64,000 nucleotides of DNA from Ralstonia soli (GTDB taxonomy: Bacteria > Pseudomonadota > Gammaproteobacteria > Burkholderiales > Burkholderiaceae). The stretch covers positions 124,001 through 188,000 of the forward strand of contig NZ_JAMXHT010000001.1 in NCBI RefSeq assembly GCF_023955655.1. Direction: 5' to 3'. Position numbers and translations under genes: made by a program. The notes beneath the pieces were generated by a model that made no database searches, was not told where the DNA came from, and saw nothing but the letters and a program-made list of their open reading frames with translations. Of this stretch, positions 1 to 9,224 are shown piece after piece (the first letter of the stretch is position 1; every line of letters begins with the position of its first letter).

Positions 1-202
1 GTTTCGTCCCGGCCGAGCCAATTTCTTTCAATTCTGCGCCTGGAGCATCGTTCCTCGGACTCCACCTCTGACCCACTGGTTTGCAGGCCTTTCCCGCTTA
101 ACTATTCTTCAGGGAAAGACCCGACTATCTCAATCGACGTTCGTTTTCGGGAAAGCTGTCCCACCAAAAACTTAGCCTATTCTTACAGATCTGCGCATCG
201 CG

Positions 203-1072
203 TTATGCCCCCCCGTCCGAATCGGTAGGCGTATCTTCGAAAGCGGTGTTCGAGCCGCGCTCGCGCCAGGAATTCAGGTCGGCGTTGCGTGCCTTTACCG
301 TGCGGTCCCAGTACTCATATGCATCGGTACCCAGCGGCAATCGAAGTGGCGGGGAATCGCTATCAGCAACAGCCAACATCAACTTGGCCGCCTTAGCTGG
401 ATCACCCGGCTGCCTCCCGGATCGACCGTATAGGCCACTCTGGATAGGCGCGATGACAGAACGATATGGCTCCAGCTGCTGCGCGGGACGCATGTTTGCA
501 TCACTAGCGAACTCCGTCCGGAAGTTTCCGGGCTCGATGAGGGTTACCCTAATACCCAAGGAAGCGACTTCATATGACAGTGCCTCGCTCCAGGCCTCAA
601 GCGCGAACTTGCTAGCGCAGTAGGCGCCGAACCCGGCGACCACTATGAGCCCGCCAATGCTCGTCAGATTAATCACGTGGCCATGCCCTTGCGCACGCAT
701 GTACGGCAAGACAGTCCGGGTAAGCTCGGCCGGTGCGAGGAAATTCACCTCCATCTGCTCGCGGAGCTGCTCAGGCGCGAACTCCTCAACTGCGCCGACT
801 GAGCCTCGGCCTGCGATGTTCGCAAGCACGTCTATCCGACCGAAGCGGTTGATCGCTTCGTCAATCGCACGCGCTCGTCCAGCAGGATCGGTGACGTCCA
901 ACTTAACGGGCAATGCTCGCTCTCCATGCTCGGCCGCCAGCGCCTCGAGGCGCTCGACACGTCGCGCGGCAAGTACGGCCCGATCCCCCCGCGCCAACGC
1001 TGCTTCCGCCAGCGCCTTGCCAAACCCTGAGGATGCCCCCGTAATAAACCAGACCTTGCCTTGATCTTTCAT
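203..1072 (-). CDS. SDR family NAD(P)-dependent oxidoreductase
   Basis: Classical short-chain dehydrogenase of 289 residues. The N-terminus carries the nucleotide-binding glycine motif TGASSGFG (residues 11-18), the NxAG equivalent NIAGRGS near residue 86, a catalytic Ser in INLTSIGG and the YCASK catalytic Tyr/Lys pair near residues 152-156. It is somewhat longer than the usual 250 residues because of a C-terminal extension. The start is backed by an AGGAGATTGAA stretch just upstream of the ATG. It is transcribed divergently from the LysR gene at 1214, which suggests that this regulator controls it. The family is clear from motifs; substrate and cofactor preference are unknown. Confidence 0.93.
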   Translation of the reverse strand: MKDQGKVWFITGASSGFGKALAEAALARGDRAVLAARRVERLEALAAEHGERALPVKLDVTDPAGRARAIDEAINRFGRIDVLANIAGRGSVGAVEEFAPEQLREQMEVNFLAPAELTRTVLPYMRAQGHGHVINLTSIGGLIVVAGFGAYCASKFALEAWSEALSYEVASLGIRVTLIEPGNFRTEFASDANMRPAQQLEPYRSVIAPIQSGLYGRSGRQPGDPAKAAKLMLAVADSDSPPLRLPLGTDAYEYWDRTVKARNADLNSWRERGSNTAFEDTPTDSDGGA

Positions 1073-1213
1073 TTCAATCTCCTGTCCGTAATGAAAAGTG
1101 TTGATTCCGTCGCAGGTTTGCGATGCTTTTCTTTGACAGGTAACACTGTAATCTACAAAGTAGGTTTTGATTAGCTGGTAGAATTTGAATGTTCCGATAA
1201 GCGGAGCTTCTTA

Positions 1214-2107
1214 ATGCCGAAACAGAACCTAAACGATTTGCAGACATTCATCGCTGTTGCACGGGAAGGCAGCTTCACTCGTGCAGCGGCACAATTGGGA
1301 GTTTCCCAATCGGCTCTCAGTCAGACGGTACGTGAGCTTGAATCCCGGCTAGGCATTCGATTGCTGAACAGGACGACGCGCAGCGTGTCGCCCACAGAAG
1401 CCGGGGAACGATTGCTTGCGACGGTCGCTCCCCGATTTGAAGAAATCGAAGCGGAGTTATTGGCATTAAGTGAACTGCGGGATAAGCCAGCCGGCATGAT
1501 CCGCATCACAGCGTCGGGTGATTCGGCCGATTCGATTCTTTTGCCAAAGTTGGTCCAAATTCTCCCAGACTATCCAGATCTGAAGATTGAAATTAATACT
1601 GACTATCGGCTGATTGATATTGTCGAGCACCGCTTTGATGCGGGCGTGCGCTTGGGCGACCAGGTTGCGAAGGACATGATTGCGGTGCGTATCGGGCCAG
1701 ACCTGCCAATGGCATTGGTTGCGTCACCCACATATTTTGAAAAGTACGGAGTACCGAAGAAGCCGGAAGATCTGACCGAACACAACTGCATCAATATTCG
1801 CCTTCCAACGCATGGAGGTTTATACGCTTGGGAGCTCAAAAAAGGGAAGCGCGAACTCAACTTGCGCATGGACGGCCAGTTGATTGTCTGTAGTATGCAG
1901 CAGCAGGTGTATGGGGCAATGCAAGGCTTGGGATTGGCCTTTACGCTCAAGGATCGCGTCCAACCACTTATCGATCAAGGGCATCTTCAGTCAGTTCTTG
2001 AAGACTGGTGTCCGACTTTTCCGGGCTACCATCTTTATTATCCAAGCCGCCGGCAATCTTCGCCTGCACTCGCGTTACTCATTGATATTCTGCGGTATAG
2101 GAAATAG
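1214..2107 (+). CDS. LysR family transcriptional regulator
   Basis: 297 residues, the normal LysR length. The N-terminal winged helix-turn-helix is visible at residues 5-65 (DLQTFIAVAREGSFTRAA, then AQLGVSQSALSQTVRELE). A LysR_substrate effector domain fills residues 90-295. It resembles the group that regulates divergent SDR or quinone oxidoreductase genes. It shares a 141-bp divergent intergenic region with the SDR at 1072, the usual arrangement for a LysR regulator and its target. The effector is not predictable. Confidence 0.95.
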   Translation: MPKQNLNDLQTFIAVAREGSFTRAAAQLGVSQSALSQTVRELESRLGIRLLNRTTRSVSPTEAGERLLATVAPRFEEIEAELLALSELRDKPAGMIRITASGDSADSILLPKLVQILPDYPDLKIEINTDYRLIDIVEHRFDAGVRLGDQVAKDMIAVRIGPDLPMALVASPTYFEKYGVPKKPEDLTEHNCINIRLPTHGGLYAWELKKGKRELNLRMDGQLIVCSMQQQVYGAMQGLGLAFTLKDRVQPLIDQGHLQSVLEDWCPTFPGYHLYYPSRRQSSPALALLIDILRYRK

Positions 2108-2549
2108 CAAGAGTATTCATCGGATTGTTACTGTGGCGAACTTTCGCTTTGGGTCGAGGTAGTGTGAAAATGCAAAATCGACCGGTTTTTCGGAATCGTT
2201 TTACCATTCCCCAAGGCAAGAAAATCGATTGTAGAGCGTTTCTGAAGGCCAAATGCTTTTGGAATTCATGAAATTTTGCGTTTTTACACAGCCTTATATG
2301 GACACCGCCCAGTTTGCCAAGTCGATCTTGTTGTGATGCCTTAACGAGGTATCGGCTGCAGTCTTATATCCGGCCTGCGATGCAAGCCGAAGCCTGCGGG
2401 CCCTGATGGAATTCGCCAGGAACGTCCTCATCTCGGCCACGCACTTTTAAGCGCAAGGCTGTGTTCAGGTTTGCGTTCCTGCGGTCCGACCTGTTTTGCC
2501 ATCACGTGGAAATCAACCTCAGCAACCTATTGGTACTGCAACGTTACCT
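2108..2549. other. Non-coding gap, probable IS debris
   Basis: No convincing gene. Around 2278-2292 the bases GCGTTTTTACACAGCC resemble the terminal inverted repeat style of IS4/IS5-type elements. A short minus-strand open stretch near 2310-2430 looks coding-like but I do not recognise it. It lies between an intact regulator and a truncated IS110, so it is best read as the edge of an insertion scar. Confidence 0.35.
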
Positions 2550-3263
2550 TTACTGCTGAGCTGCTACGGACCTCATACTGACGCAATGCTTATCGTACGT
2601 ACCGCTGTGCGCCAGAATGGCCCATGCCGTGCGCGCCATCTTATTGGCCAGGGCCACGGCCGCAACATTCGCTGGTCGTCGCTGCTGGATTGCCTTCTGC
2701 CAGGCAGTCGGCACTTTCGCGTGACACATTACCGAGCGCGCGCCATGGATCAGCAGTGTGCGCAGGTACGGATCACCTCGTCTGGAGATTGATCCGAGCC
2801 GGATCTTGCCGCCGGTGCCGGTTTGCCGGGGCACCAGCCCGAGAAACGAGGCAAATTCACGGCCAGACCTAAACGTCTTTGCATCACCAATCGTGGCGAT
2901 CAACGCAGTTGCAGTGAGCTTGCCGATACCAGGTACTTCAGCGATCGCGCGGCACGCAGCCTCCTGTCTGTGCCAGACGGTTATCTTCTTCTCAAGCGCG
3001 TCGATATCCTGCTCGATCGCGTCGATACGTCTCAACTGGTCCTGGAGACTGCTGGTCACGACCCCCGGCAGGGCGTCTTCGAGCTCCGCCATGCGTGCCC
3101 GGATCTCAGTGAGTCCGGCCACGCGTCCGGCGCGGAACGACACACCGAACTCGTAGAGGAGGCCTCGTATCTGGTTCACCTGCATGGTGCGGAACTTGAT
3201 CAGCTGCGAGCGCATCCGGTGAAGAGCGAGCATTGCCTGCTGATCTTCTGTCTTTGTCCGTCA
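2550..3263 (-). pseudogene. IS110 family transposase, 5'-truncated
   Basis: Only the C-terminal two thirds of an IS110 transposase remain. Translation begins in the linker (TKTEDQQAMLALHRMRSQL) and runs through the helix-hairpin-helix transposase_20 domain (VPGIGKLTATALIATIGDA, then ASFLGLVPRQTGTGGKIRLG and ISRRGDPYLRTLLIHGARS). The in-frame sequence extends upstream of the first ATG (3233) to a stop near 3261. The N-terminal RuvC-like DEDD domain is missing. The element is therefore inactive on its own. The 5' flank, where IS110 elements carry their guide-RNA region, is lost with it. Confidence 0.85.
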
Positions 3264-3334
3264 CGTCGCTCGGACGAGGTCTGCGTTTCTCCATCCAGAT
3301 CCGAGTAATGCAGATTCAAAAAGCGCATAACGCG

Positions 3335-3739
3335 CTAGGCGATGCGGATCTTCGAGGGAACTACGGCAATGCCATCAACCTCGATTCGCGCGCGCGGATC
3401 GAAGAGCTTCACTACGGGAATGAACGTGCTGGCCGGTGGGTTCTTGCCAACGATAAATTCGGCGCGCACACGCTTGAAGATCGGCAGAAGGCTCTCGTCG
3501 AAGTTCGGAACGTAGTAGGTAAAGCGGGCAACGGCGTCAAAATCTGCGCCGGCAGCTCGCAGTGTTCGTTCCAGGGCCCGAAACGTGTTCCGTACTTGGG
3601 TTTCGAAGTCGCCGTCGACGAAATTGTCCTTTTCGTCTGCAGAAACATGACCGCCCAGCACTAGGACGTCACCCGCCCCCTGAATTGCTTGCGAGATGCC
3701 GGGATAGGAGATTCCAGGCTGGTTGATTGCCGTAAGCAT
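3335..3739 (-). CDS. RidA family protein (copy 1)
   Basis: 134 residues, normal for the RidA/YjgF/UK114 family, whose best known members hydrolyse reactive enamines and imines to ketones. I chose the ATG at 3739 (MLTAINQPG) because the family fold starts there and AAGGGA lies about 10 nt upstream; the frame is open back to 3973 but that extension is not protein-like. The final strand reads FIPVVKLFDPRARIEVDG. The Arg that binds the carboxylate in canonical RidA (Arg105 in E. coli, in VARLP) aligns with Lys in VVKLF, so deaminase activity on amino-acid imines is uncertain. A near twin lies at 27032. Confidence 0.9.
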   Translation of the reverse strand: MLTAINQPGISYPGISQAIQGAGDVLVLGGHVSADEKDNFVDGDFETQVRNTFRALERTLRAAGADFDAVARFTYYVPNFDESLLPIFKRVRAEFIVGKNPPASTFIPVVKLFDPRARIEVDGIAVVPSKIRIA

Positions 3740-4092
3740 GGCTGATTCCCTTGATTGATGGAGAAAGTTGACTCGCTCTATCGGTGGTCGATCGAGCTTC
3801 TGTCCGGTCAGCGAATTGCATTCACTGTCGCGGAGCACGCAGGCTTTACGAACAAGCAGGACGTGACGAGAGCTTCGCGTGAGTGGATGCGGCGCTGTGA
3901 GGCGCACCAAACCAATTGACGACGCCCGCGCGCACGAAAGCTCTCGCTGCGCCTCTATGCTGTCTGACTTCAATGTACCAATTGGACGGAAATTTGTCCA
4001 GCGAGTATATTATAGTACTGATGGGTCTGTGGCCGGAGCTGAGATTCTCGTCACATAGAGCTGATCAATTAAACTGATGAATAGGATAGGAC
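3740..4092. other. Intergenic region upstream of lyase gene
   Basis: Apart from the promoter and operator at 3982-4030, I see no gene here. Positions 3740-3973 are only an open extension of the RidA frame. The region separates divergent RidA and lyase genes. Confidence 0.5.
3982..4030 (+). promoter_or_regulatory. Promoter with ACTGA-N4-TCTGT operator
   Basis: A -35-like TTGGAC (3982-3987) and a -10 TATATT (4006-4011) are 18 bp apart. A near-palindrome ACTGATGGGTCTGT (4017-4030) sits where transcription would start. The operator matches ACTGA-N4-TCAGT at 9 of 10 positions. A second small inverted repeat TGGAC-N8-GTCCA overlaps the -35. The downstream gene starts 63 bp further on. Confidence 0.6.
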
Positions 4093-4908
4093 ATGACAAA
4101 TGGCGCCAAACTAGCGTGGGAAACGTCGATCAGCGACGTCGAACAATCGAGTGTTTTTATTCGTGGGTATGACCTGGGAGAGTTGATCGGTCAACTTTCT
4201 TTCGCATCCGCTTCCTATTTGCTGATTCGAGGGCGGTTGCCAACGCCCGGCGAGTCCAAGATGATGGAGGCGGTCCTTTGTTCTGTTCTGGACTTTTCGT
4301 TGAAGAAGCCTGGTACCGTGGCGGCGCGCTATTGTGTTTCTGGCAATCCGTCGATGGTGGCTGGTTTGGCCACGGCAGTGCTATCTGCTGGCGAATATAC
4401 GCTTGCCCCTGACAGCGGCGGTGAGTTCATCCTGTCAAGCTTCGCTGCATACAAAAAGCAAGCTGAATCAATGACTCACGCGGCTGATGCTTTCGTGGCG
4501 GAACTCCGGGAGAAGGGGCAGAGAGTGCCCGGCTTTGGACATCCGAATTTCCGTTACACAGATCCCCGTGCCCAGAAGCTGAAAGCAATCGCGCAGCAGA
4601 ATGGAGTCTGGGGGGAGATGTGCGACTGGTATGAGGCCATTCATGCGTCCTTTATCAAGCAAGCGAACAAACCCGATCTCGTCATCAACGAAGTAGGGAT
4701 GCTTGCAGCAATTCTGGCGCAGATGCAGTTCACGCCCGCGGAGATGACTGGGCTAGCGCTCGTTTCGACGATGCCCGGGCTTATTGCGCACATCTCTGAG
4801 GAGCTCCGAGGGAAGATTCGCATTCGCGGCGTCGCAGATGCGGACGCGTCATACTCGCGCGAACGCAAGAACCTGAAAGAGGATCTGGACGTTGCGGGTT
4901 GGGGCTGA
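4093..4908 (+). CDS. Short citrate synthase / citryl-CoA lyase family protein
   Basis: 271 residues, well short of ordinary citrate synthase (about 370-430), matching the compact citryl-CoA-lyase-like branch of the family. The signature GFGHPNFRYTDPRAQKL (near residues 150-167) is the citrate synthase active-site segment with its catalytic His. A second conserved helix contains PDLVINEVGMLAA. Family members condense or cleave 3-hydroxy-3-carboxyl acyl-CoA compounds such as citryl- or citramalyl-CoA. Given the CoA-linked catabolic surroundings I infer a cleavage role, releasing acetyl- or propionyl-CoA, but direction and substrate are not proven. It stands alone behind its own operator-bearing promoter. 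Confidence 0.8.
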   Translation: MTNGAKLAWETSISDVEQSSVFIRGYDLGELIGQLSFASASYLLIRGRLPTPGESKMMEAVLCSVLDFSLKKPGTVAARYCVSGNPSMVAGLATAVLSAGEYTLAPDSGGEFILSSFAAYKKQAESMTHAADAFVAELREKGQRVPGFGHPNFRYTDPRAQKLKAIAQQNGVWGEMCDWYEAIHASFIKQANKPDLVINEVGMLAAILAQMQFTPAEMTGLALVSTMPGLIAHISEELRGKIRIRGVADADASYSRERKNLKEDLDVAGWG

Positions 4909-5178
4909 TTTCCATTTCATCGTACAGGCCCGCATCCTCAAGCGAGGGTTCGGGCCAGGGCAGCACCGCGACGCGAAGCAGCTCTAATCCACAACATCCC
5001 GCAAGGTTTGCACGCTTTTAGCTTAGCCAAACGATGAGTGGCAAATTTCACGACTGGGCTTTAGGGCGGCAGGATAAGCGCCCATGAACTCTTGGTTCAT
5101 GCATCTGCTTAGGGGCGAACCTTAATGCTCCGGGAGCGCTGCCATCTTCTAGCGCGCTCTCGGGGCATATCGTTAAGG

Positions 5179-6849
5179 TCACATATTGGGGTAGTTTGGC
5201 CCGCCTCCCCCTTCAGGAGTGACCCAAACGATGTTTTGTGTCGGATCTTTGATATCGCAGGTTTTGCAGTGCAAGCAATTCTGCGCGTTGATAACAAGCC
5301 GATCACTCCCGTCATCGTTTCTCGCGAATTCGTAGACGCCAGCAGGACAGTAGCGGCTCTCGGGACCTGCGTACGTTCTCAAGTTTACGTCTACTGGCAC
5401 CCCTGAGTCGCTCAGTGTTAGATGTGCCGGCTGGTTTTCCTCATGGTTCGTATTTGAAATAAAAACTGATGATAGCCGGTCGAATGTTAGCTTGCCATCA
5501 GGCTTTGGATAGTTGATTGGCTCACTCTGGGCGGCTGGTTTCAGCATCTCGTGATCCCAGTGTTTGTGGTGGAGCGTCCACGGTACGTTGCCGCCGAACA
5601 GTTTCTGCTCAATGCCTACCATCAGCGTGCCAAGGTATAGACCTTTGCTCATCCATTGCTTGAAGTTGCGCGCCTTGTACAGTTCGGTATGCAACCACGA
5701 AGCCTTGAACGATGCTGGGTAGGCGGTCAGCACGTCATTTTGGCGGCCGGCTTGCACTGCGTCGAATGCGGCGTCCGCTGCTAGCATGCCGGTCTTGATG
5801 GCAGCGTGTGTACCCTTGATGCGTGAGGCGTTCAGAAAGCCTGCATCGTCTCCTACCAACGCACCCCCCGGGAATGCGAGCTTAGGCAGTGAGAGTAGAC
5901 CACCTGCAGTAATTGCCCGCGCACCGTACGACAAGCGCTTGCCGCCCTCGAAGAACGTGCGGATCGCCGGGTGCGTCTTGTAGCGCTGAAACTCCTCGAA
6001 CGGTGACAAATACGGGTTCGAGTATCCGAGGCCAACGACAAACCCTACCATCACCTGGTTGTTGTCAATGTGGTAGAGGAACGAGCCGCCGTAGGTCTGT
6101 GTATCGAGCGGCCAGCCTGCGGTGTGGATTACGAGCCCGGACTTGTGTTTCGCCGGATCGATTTCCCACAGTTCCTTAATACCAATGCCGTATACCTGCG
6201 GATCCGACGATTCGCGCAACTTGAACTTGTCCTGCAGATGTCGGCCAAGATGGCCACGCGCGCCTTCGCAGAACAGCGTGTATTTTGCGTGCAACTCCAT
6301 TCCGAGTTGGAAGTTTTCTGTCGGCTTGCCGTCCTTGCCAATCCCCATATTGCCGGTGGCGACACCCTTCACCGAGCCATCGTCGTTATACAGCACTTCG
6401 GCTGCCGGAAAGCCTGGGAAAATCTCCACGCCAAGCGCTTCCGCCTGCTCACCCAACCAGCGCGTGAGATTCGCGAGGCTGATGACGTAGTTGCCGTGGT
6501 TCTTGAAGTTGTCTGGCAGTGCCCAGTTCGGTACGGCCCTCGCGTTGTCTTCTGACAAGAATAGGAAGCGATCTTCAGTAACTTCGACGTTAATCGGCGC
6601 CCCTTTTTCCTTCCAGTCGGGTATTAGTTCGGCGAGCCCACGAGGGTCCATCACCGCGCCTGACAGGATATGAGCACCGACTTCAGAGCCCTTCTCGAGA
6701 ACGCAAACGCTGACTTCGGAGTTCAACGATGCGGCACGTTGCTTGAGACGGATCGCCGCTGACAATCCGGCTGGACCACCACCGACGACTACAACGTCAT
6801 ACTCCATTGACTCTCTTACTTGAGTCTGGAAGCCGGTCTCAACTGCCAT
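5179..6849 (-). CDS. etfQO: Electron transfer flavoprotein-ubiquinone oxidoreductase
   Basis: 556 residues, the full length of ETF-QO, the inner-membrane-associated enzyme that passes electrons from reduced ETF to ubiquinone. The FAD dinucleotide fold VVVGGGPAGLSAAIRL is near residue 20, a GG-type ubiquinone domain lies in the middle (GGLLSLPKLAFPGGALVGDD), and a C-terminal [4Fe-4S] ferredoxin domain has Cys ligands in YCPAG, NCLHCKTCDIKDP. Start ATG 6849. It is the last gene of the minus-strand order etfB-etfA-etfQO, 92 bp after etfA. It gives every ETF-linked dehydrogenase in the region an exit to the respiratory chain. Confidence 0.96.
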   Translation of the reverse strand: MAVETGFQTQVRESMEYDVVVVGGGPAGLSAAIRLKQRAASLNSEVSVCVLEKGSEVGAHILSGAVMDPRGLAELIPDWKEKGAPINVEVTEDRFLFLSEDNARAVPNWALPDNFKNHGNYVISLANLTRWLGEQAEALGVEIFPGFPAAEVLYNDDGSVKGVATGNMGIGKDGKPTENFQLGMELHAKYTLFCEGARGHLGRHLQDKFKLRESSDPQVYGIGIKELWEIDPAKHKSGLVIHTAGWPLDTQTYGGSFLYHIDNNQVMVGFVVGLGYSNPYLSPFEEFQRYKTHPAIRTFFEGGKRLSYGARAITAGGLLSLPKLAFPGGALVGDDAGFLNASRIKGTHAAIKTGMLAADAAFDAVQAGRQNDVLTAYPASFKASWLHTELYKARNFKQWMSKGLYLGTLMVGIEQKLFGGNVPWTLHHKHWDHEMLKPAAQSEPINYPKPDGKLTFDRLSSVFISNTNHEENQPAHLTLSDSGVPVDVNLRTYAGPESRYCPAGVYEFARNDDGSDRLVINAQNCLHCKTCDIKDPTQNIVWVTPEGGGGPNYPNM

Positions 6850-6941
6850 AAATATACAACTCCGTCCGTGAATAAGATTTGTGAGGCGGCATTAAGATTG
6901 CACGCTGTAGCTAAATGCGCTTTTGATTTAAGGCGCTAAGC

Positions 6942-7877
6942 TTAATGCAGTGCCTTAACAAGTTCTGGTACAACCTCGAATAGGTCGCCCACGAGACCGT
7001 AGTCCGCCACACTAAAAATGGGTGCGTCAGCGTCTTTATTGATCGCTACGATGACGTGGGAGTCTTTCATGCCGGCGAGATGTTGAATCGCGCCCGAGAT
7101 GCCAATTGCGATGTAGAGGCGAGGCGCGACAATCTTTCCTGTCTGCCCAACCTGATAGATATTCGAGGCATAGCCGGCGTCGACCGCTGCTCGCGATGCA
7201 CCGACCGCTGCATTCAATGCATCGGCGAGAGGCGCAAGTACCGACTCGAAGTTCTCTTTGCTTCCGAGCCCGCGCCCACCTGCCACAATTACGTTAGCAG
7301 TCGTGAGCTCCGGGCGCTCGAGCTTGGCGGTCTCACGGGAGAGGAAGTGAGTAAGCTCCGAGGCGGGTGCCGCAGCAATTGTATCGAGAGCGGCGTTTCC
7401 ACCTTCCCTCGCTGCGGCATCGAAAGCGGTGGAGCGAACTGTGATGACTTTGATCGGGTCGAACGATTGGACAGTTGCGATAGCGTTGCCAGCATAGATC
7501 GGGCGCTGGAACGTATCCGCAGAATCGACGGCGATGATATCGCTGATTTGGGCGACGTCGAGCTTTGCTGCGATACGAGGCAAAGCATTTTTGCCATACG
7601 CCGTCGCAGGTGCAAGTACGTGGGTATAGCGGTCTGCGACGCCGAGTACGGTCAACTCAATATTTTCGGCTACGCCGTCCGCCAATTGTGGCGCGTCTGC
7701 TAGCAGAACCTTTGCTACGCCCGGGATCTTTACAGCGGCACTAGCCACTGACTGCGCATTGTGGCCAGCCACCAGAATGTGTACATCGCCACCGATTTTC
7801 TGCGCGGCGGTTAAGGTGTTAAATGTGGCCGGATTCAGCGTCGTGTTGTTGTGTTCAGCAATAACAAGAATCGTCAT
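6942..7877 (-). CDS. etfA: Electron transfer flavoprotein alpha subunit
   Basis: 311 residues. The C-terminal FAD-binding region carries the family signature: SRAAVDAGYASNIYQVGQTG, then IAIGISGAIQHLAGM and VAINKDADAPIF. The N-terminal domain packs against EtfB. It begins 21 bp after the etfB stop, so it is translated from the same message. Electrons from acyl-CoA or amine dehydrogenases enter FAD here and leave through ETF-QO. Confidence 0.96.
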   Translation of the reverse strand: MTILVIAEHNNTTLNPATFNTLTAAQKIGGDVHILVAGHNAQSVASAAVKIPGVAKVLLADAPQLADGVAENIELTVLGVADRYTHVLAPATAYGKNALPRIAAKLDVAQISDIIAVDSADTFQRPIYAGNAIATVQSFDPIKVITVRSTAFDAAAREGGNAALDTIAAAPASELTHFLSRETAKLERPELTTANVIVAGGRGLGSKENFESVLAPLADALNAAVGASRAAVDAGYASNIYQVGQTGKIVAPRLYIAIGISGAIQHLAGMKDSHVIVAINKDADAPIFSVADYGLVGDLFEVVPELVKALH

Positions 7878-7898
7878 TTCATCAGTCTCCGCAATTTC

Positions 7899-8648
7899 TC
7901 AAAGGACTTTGACTTCAGTCTTGAGTTTTGTCACGAGCGTTGCGACGTCGGACACTTTCTCCCCTGCCGAACGTTTCGGCGGCTCATTCACCTTGAGCGT
8001 CTTGAGGCGAGGCTTGACATCAACGTGCAATTCATCAGGTGTCGTAACTGCCAGTGGCTTTTTCTTCGCCTTCATGATGTTTGGCAGCGTAACGTAGCGA
8101 GGCTCGTTCAAGCGCAGGTCGGTCGTCACGAGCGCGGGGAGCGTCAACGCCAATGTTTCTGCGCCTCCATCGACTTCGCGTGAGACGGTCACTTTGCGAC
8201 CCTCGACAACCACTCTTGATGCAAAGGTCGCCTGTGGCATGCCAGCGAGAGCTGCAAGCATTTGGCCCGTCTGATTCGAGTCATCGTCGATGGCTTGCTT
8301 GCCGACAATGACGAGGTCTGGCTCCTCTTCTTGAACCAGTGCATGTAGAAGTTTCGCGACGGCCAGCGGTTGCAGTTCGTGTTGCGTTTCCACGAGGATG
8401 GCGCGGTCGGCGCCCATGGCGAGTGCGGTACGTAGCGTCTCCTGGCATTGGGAGACACCGCAGGACACGACAAGAACCTCGCCTGCCGATCCGGCTTCCT
8501 TCAAGCGCACCGCCTCCTCAACGGCGATCTCGTCAAAAGGATTCATAGACATCTTTACCGCTGCAATGTCCACGCCTGTGTTGTCTGACTTGACGCGAAC
8601 TGCGACGTTGTAGTCGACAACTCGTTTTACTGCTACCAGAACCTTCAT
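7899..8648 (-). CDS. etfB: Electron transfer flavoprotein beta subunit
   Basis: 249 residues from the ATG at 8648 ([19 protein letters not shown]), the normal EtfB length. The start is chosen because a strong GGAGGTCAGG Shine-Dalgarno precedes it directly and homology begins here; the frame is open up to 9257 but that extension is not protein-like. EtfB signatures include [17 protein letters not shown] and the AMP-binding [20 protein letters not shown]. It is the first gene of the etfB-etfA-etfQO operon, with an operator-bearing promoter 210 bp upstream. Confidence 0.96.
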   Translation of the reverse strand: MKVLVAVKRVVDYNVAVRVKSDNTGVDIAAVKMSMNPFDEIAVEEAVRLKEAGSAGEVLVVSCGVSQCQETLRTALAMGADRAILVETQHELQPLAVAKLLHALVQEEEPDLVIVGKQAIDDDSNQTGQMLAALAGMPQATFASRVVVEGRKVTVSREVDGGAETLALTLPALVTTDLRLNEPRYVTLPNIMKAKKKPLAVTTPDELHVDVKPRLKTLKVNEPPKRSAGEKVSDVATLVTKLKTEVKVL

Positions 8649-8857
8649 CCTGACCTCCGATCCATCGATGATTGGGTGACCCGATGTCCACGTTTTGCTA
8701 TCAGCGGTGGGCGTTCGCTCGTCTGTGAACCAGCCGGTCGGGCCGCTCTTCACCTGTACGCCGACCAACCTTGGGTTGCTCGAAGTCCTCCGAAGCCCGC
8801 GCGCCACGTTGATGTTGGGTCCGTTGACTGCGCCAGAAAAACTGCTGATAATAAAAA

Positions 8858-8898
8858 ACTGACCACCTAGTATATATCGTGAAATTTGTGGCATGCAA
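8858..8898 (-). promoter_or_regulatory. Promoter of etfB operon with palindromic operator
   Basis: Reading the minus strand: -35 TTGCAT (8898-8893), 16-bp spacer, -10 TATATA (8876-8871), then the palindrome ACTAGGTGGTCAGT (8871-8858), which on the plus strand is ACTGACCACCTAGT. It matches ACTGA-N4-TCAGT at 8 of 10 positions and has the same -10/operator geometry as the sites at 4017 and 21628. The etfB start is 210 bp downstream. Confidence 0.6.
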
Positions 8899-9000
8899 GA
8901 AGGGGGCCGACTTGCAGCCACTTCACGCGGCGCTGTGTTTCCCGGCGTATGGGCTTGCGTGCCAAGCAAGGAAGTGTGCAGGGGGCAGAGGAGGAAACTT

Positions 9001-9039
9001 TTGACTTTGAGGCCAGTTGGTGCATACTGACCGGAGGGT
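9001..9039 (+). promoter_or_regulatory. Promoter of second ETF operon with operator half-palindrome
   Basis: -35 TTGACT (9001-9006), 16-bp spacer, -10 CATACT (9023-9028), overlapped by ACTGACCGGAGGGT (9026-9039). The left arm and spacer are perfect, the right arm is weak (7 of 10 arm positions overall). The downstream gene starts at 9225. The site lies 155 bp from the etfB-operon operator, so the divergent ETF operons may share a regulator. Confidence 0.5.
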
Positions 9040-9224
9040 CGAATTATTCTGCCTGGCGGTCGTAATTTTGTGCGCGTGACTCTTTCGCGGGGAAGGCGTG
9101 CGCGAAACATCGCACGGGCGACCGGGAAGGCAAGGGCAAACCCTAGCGTGTCGGAATGAAGTCGTGGCGTGGGGCGGCGGGTCGATGGCAGCGTGACGGG
9201 CGATCTATTCGGATGGAGAGATAA

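Noticed and set aside
246-1064. Open frames opposite the first SDR gene
   Set aside because: Shadow frames; Arg/Ser/Pro-rich, no domain, no ribosome binding site.
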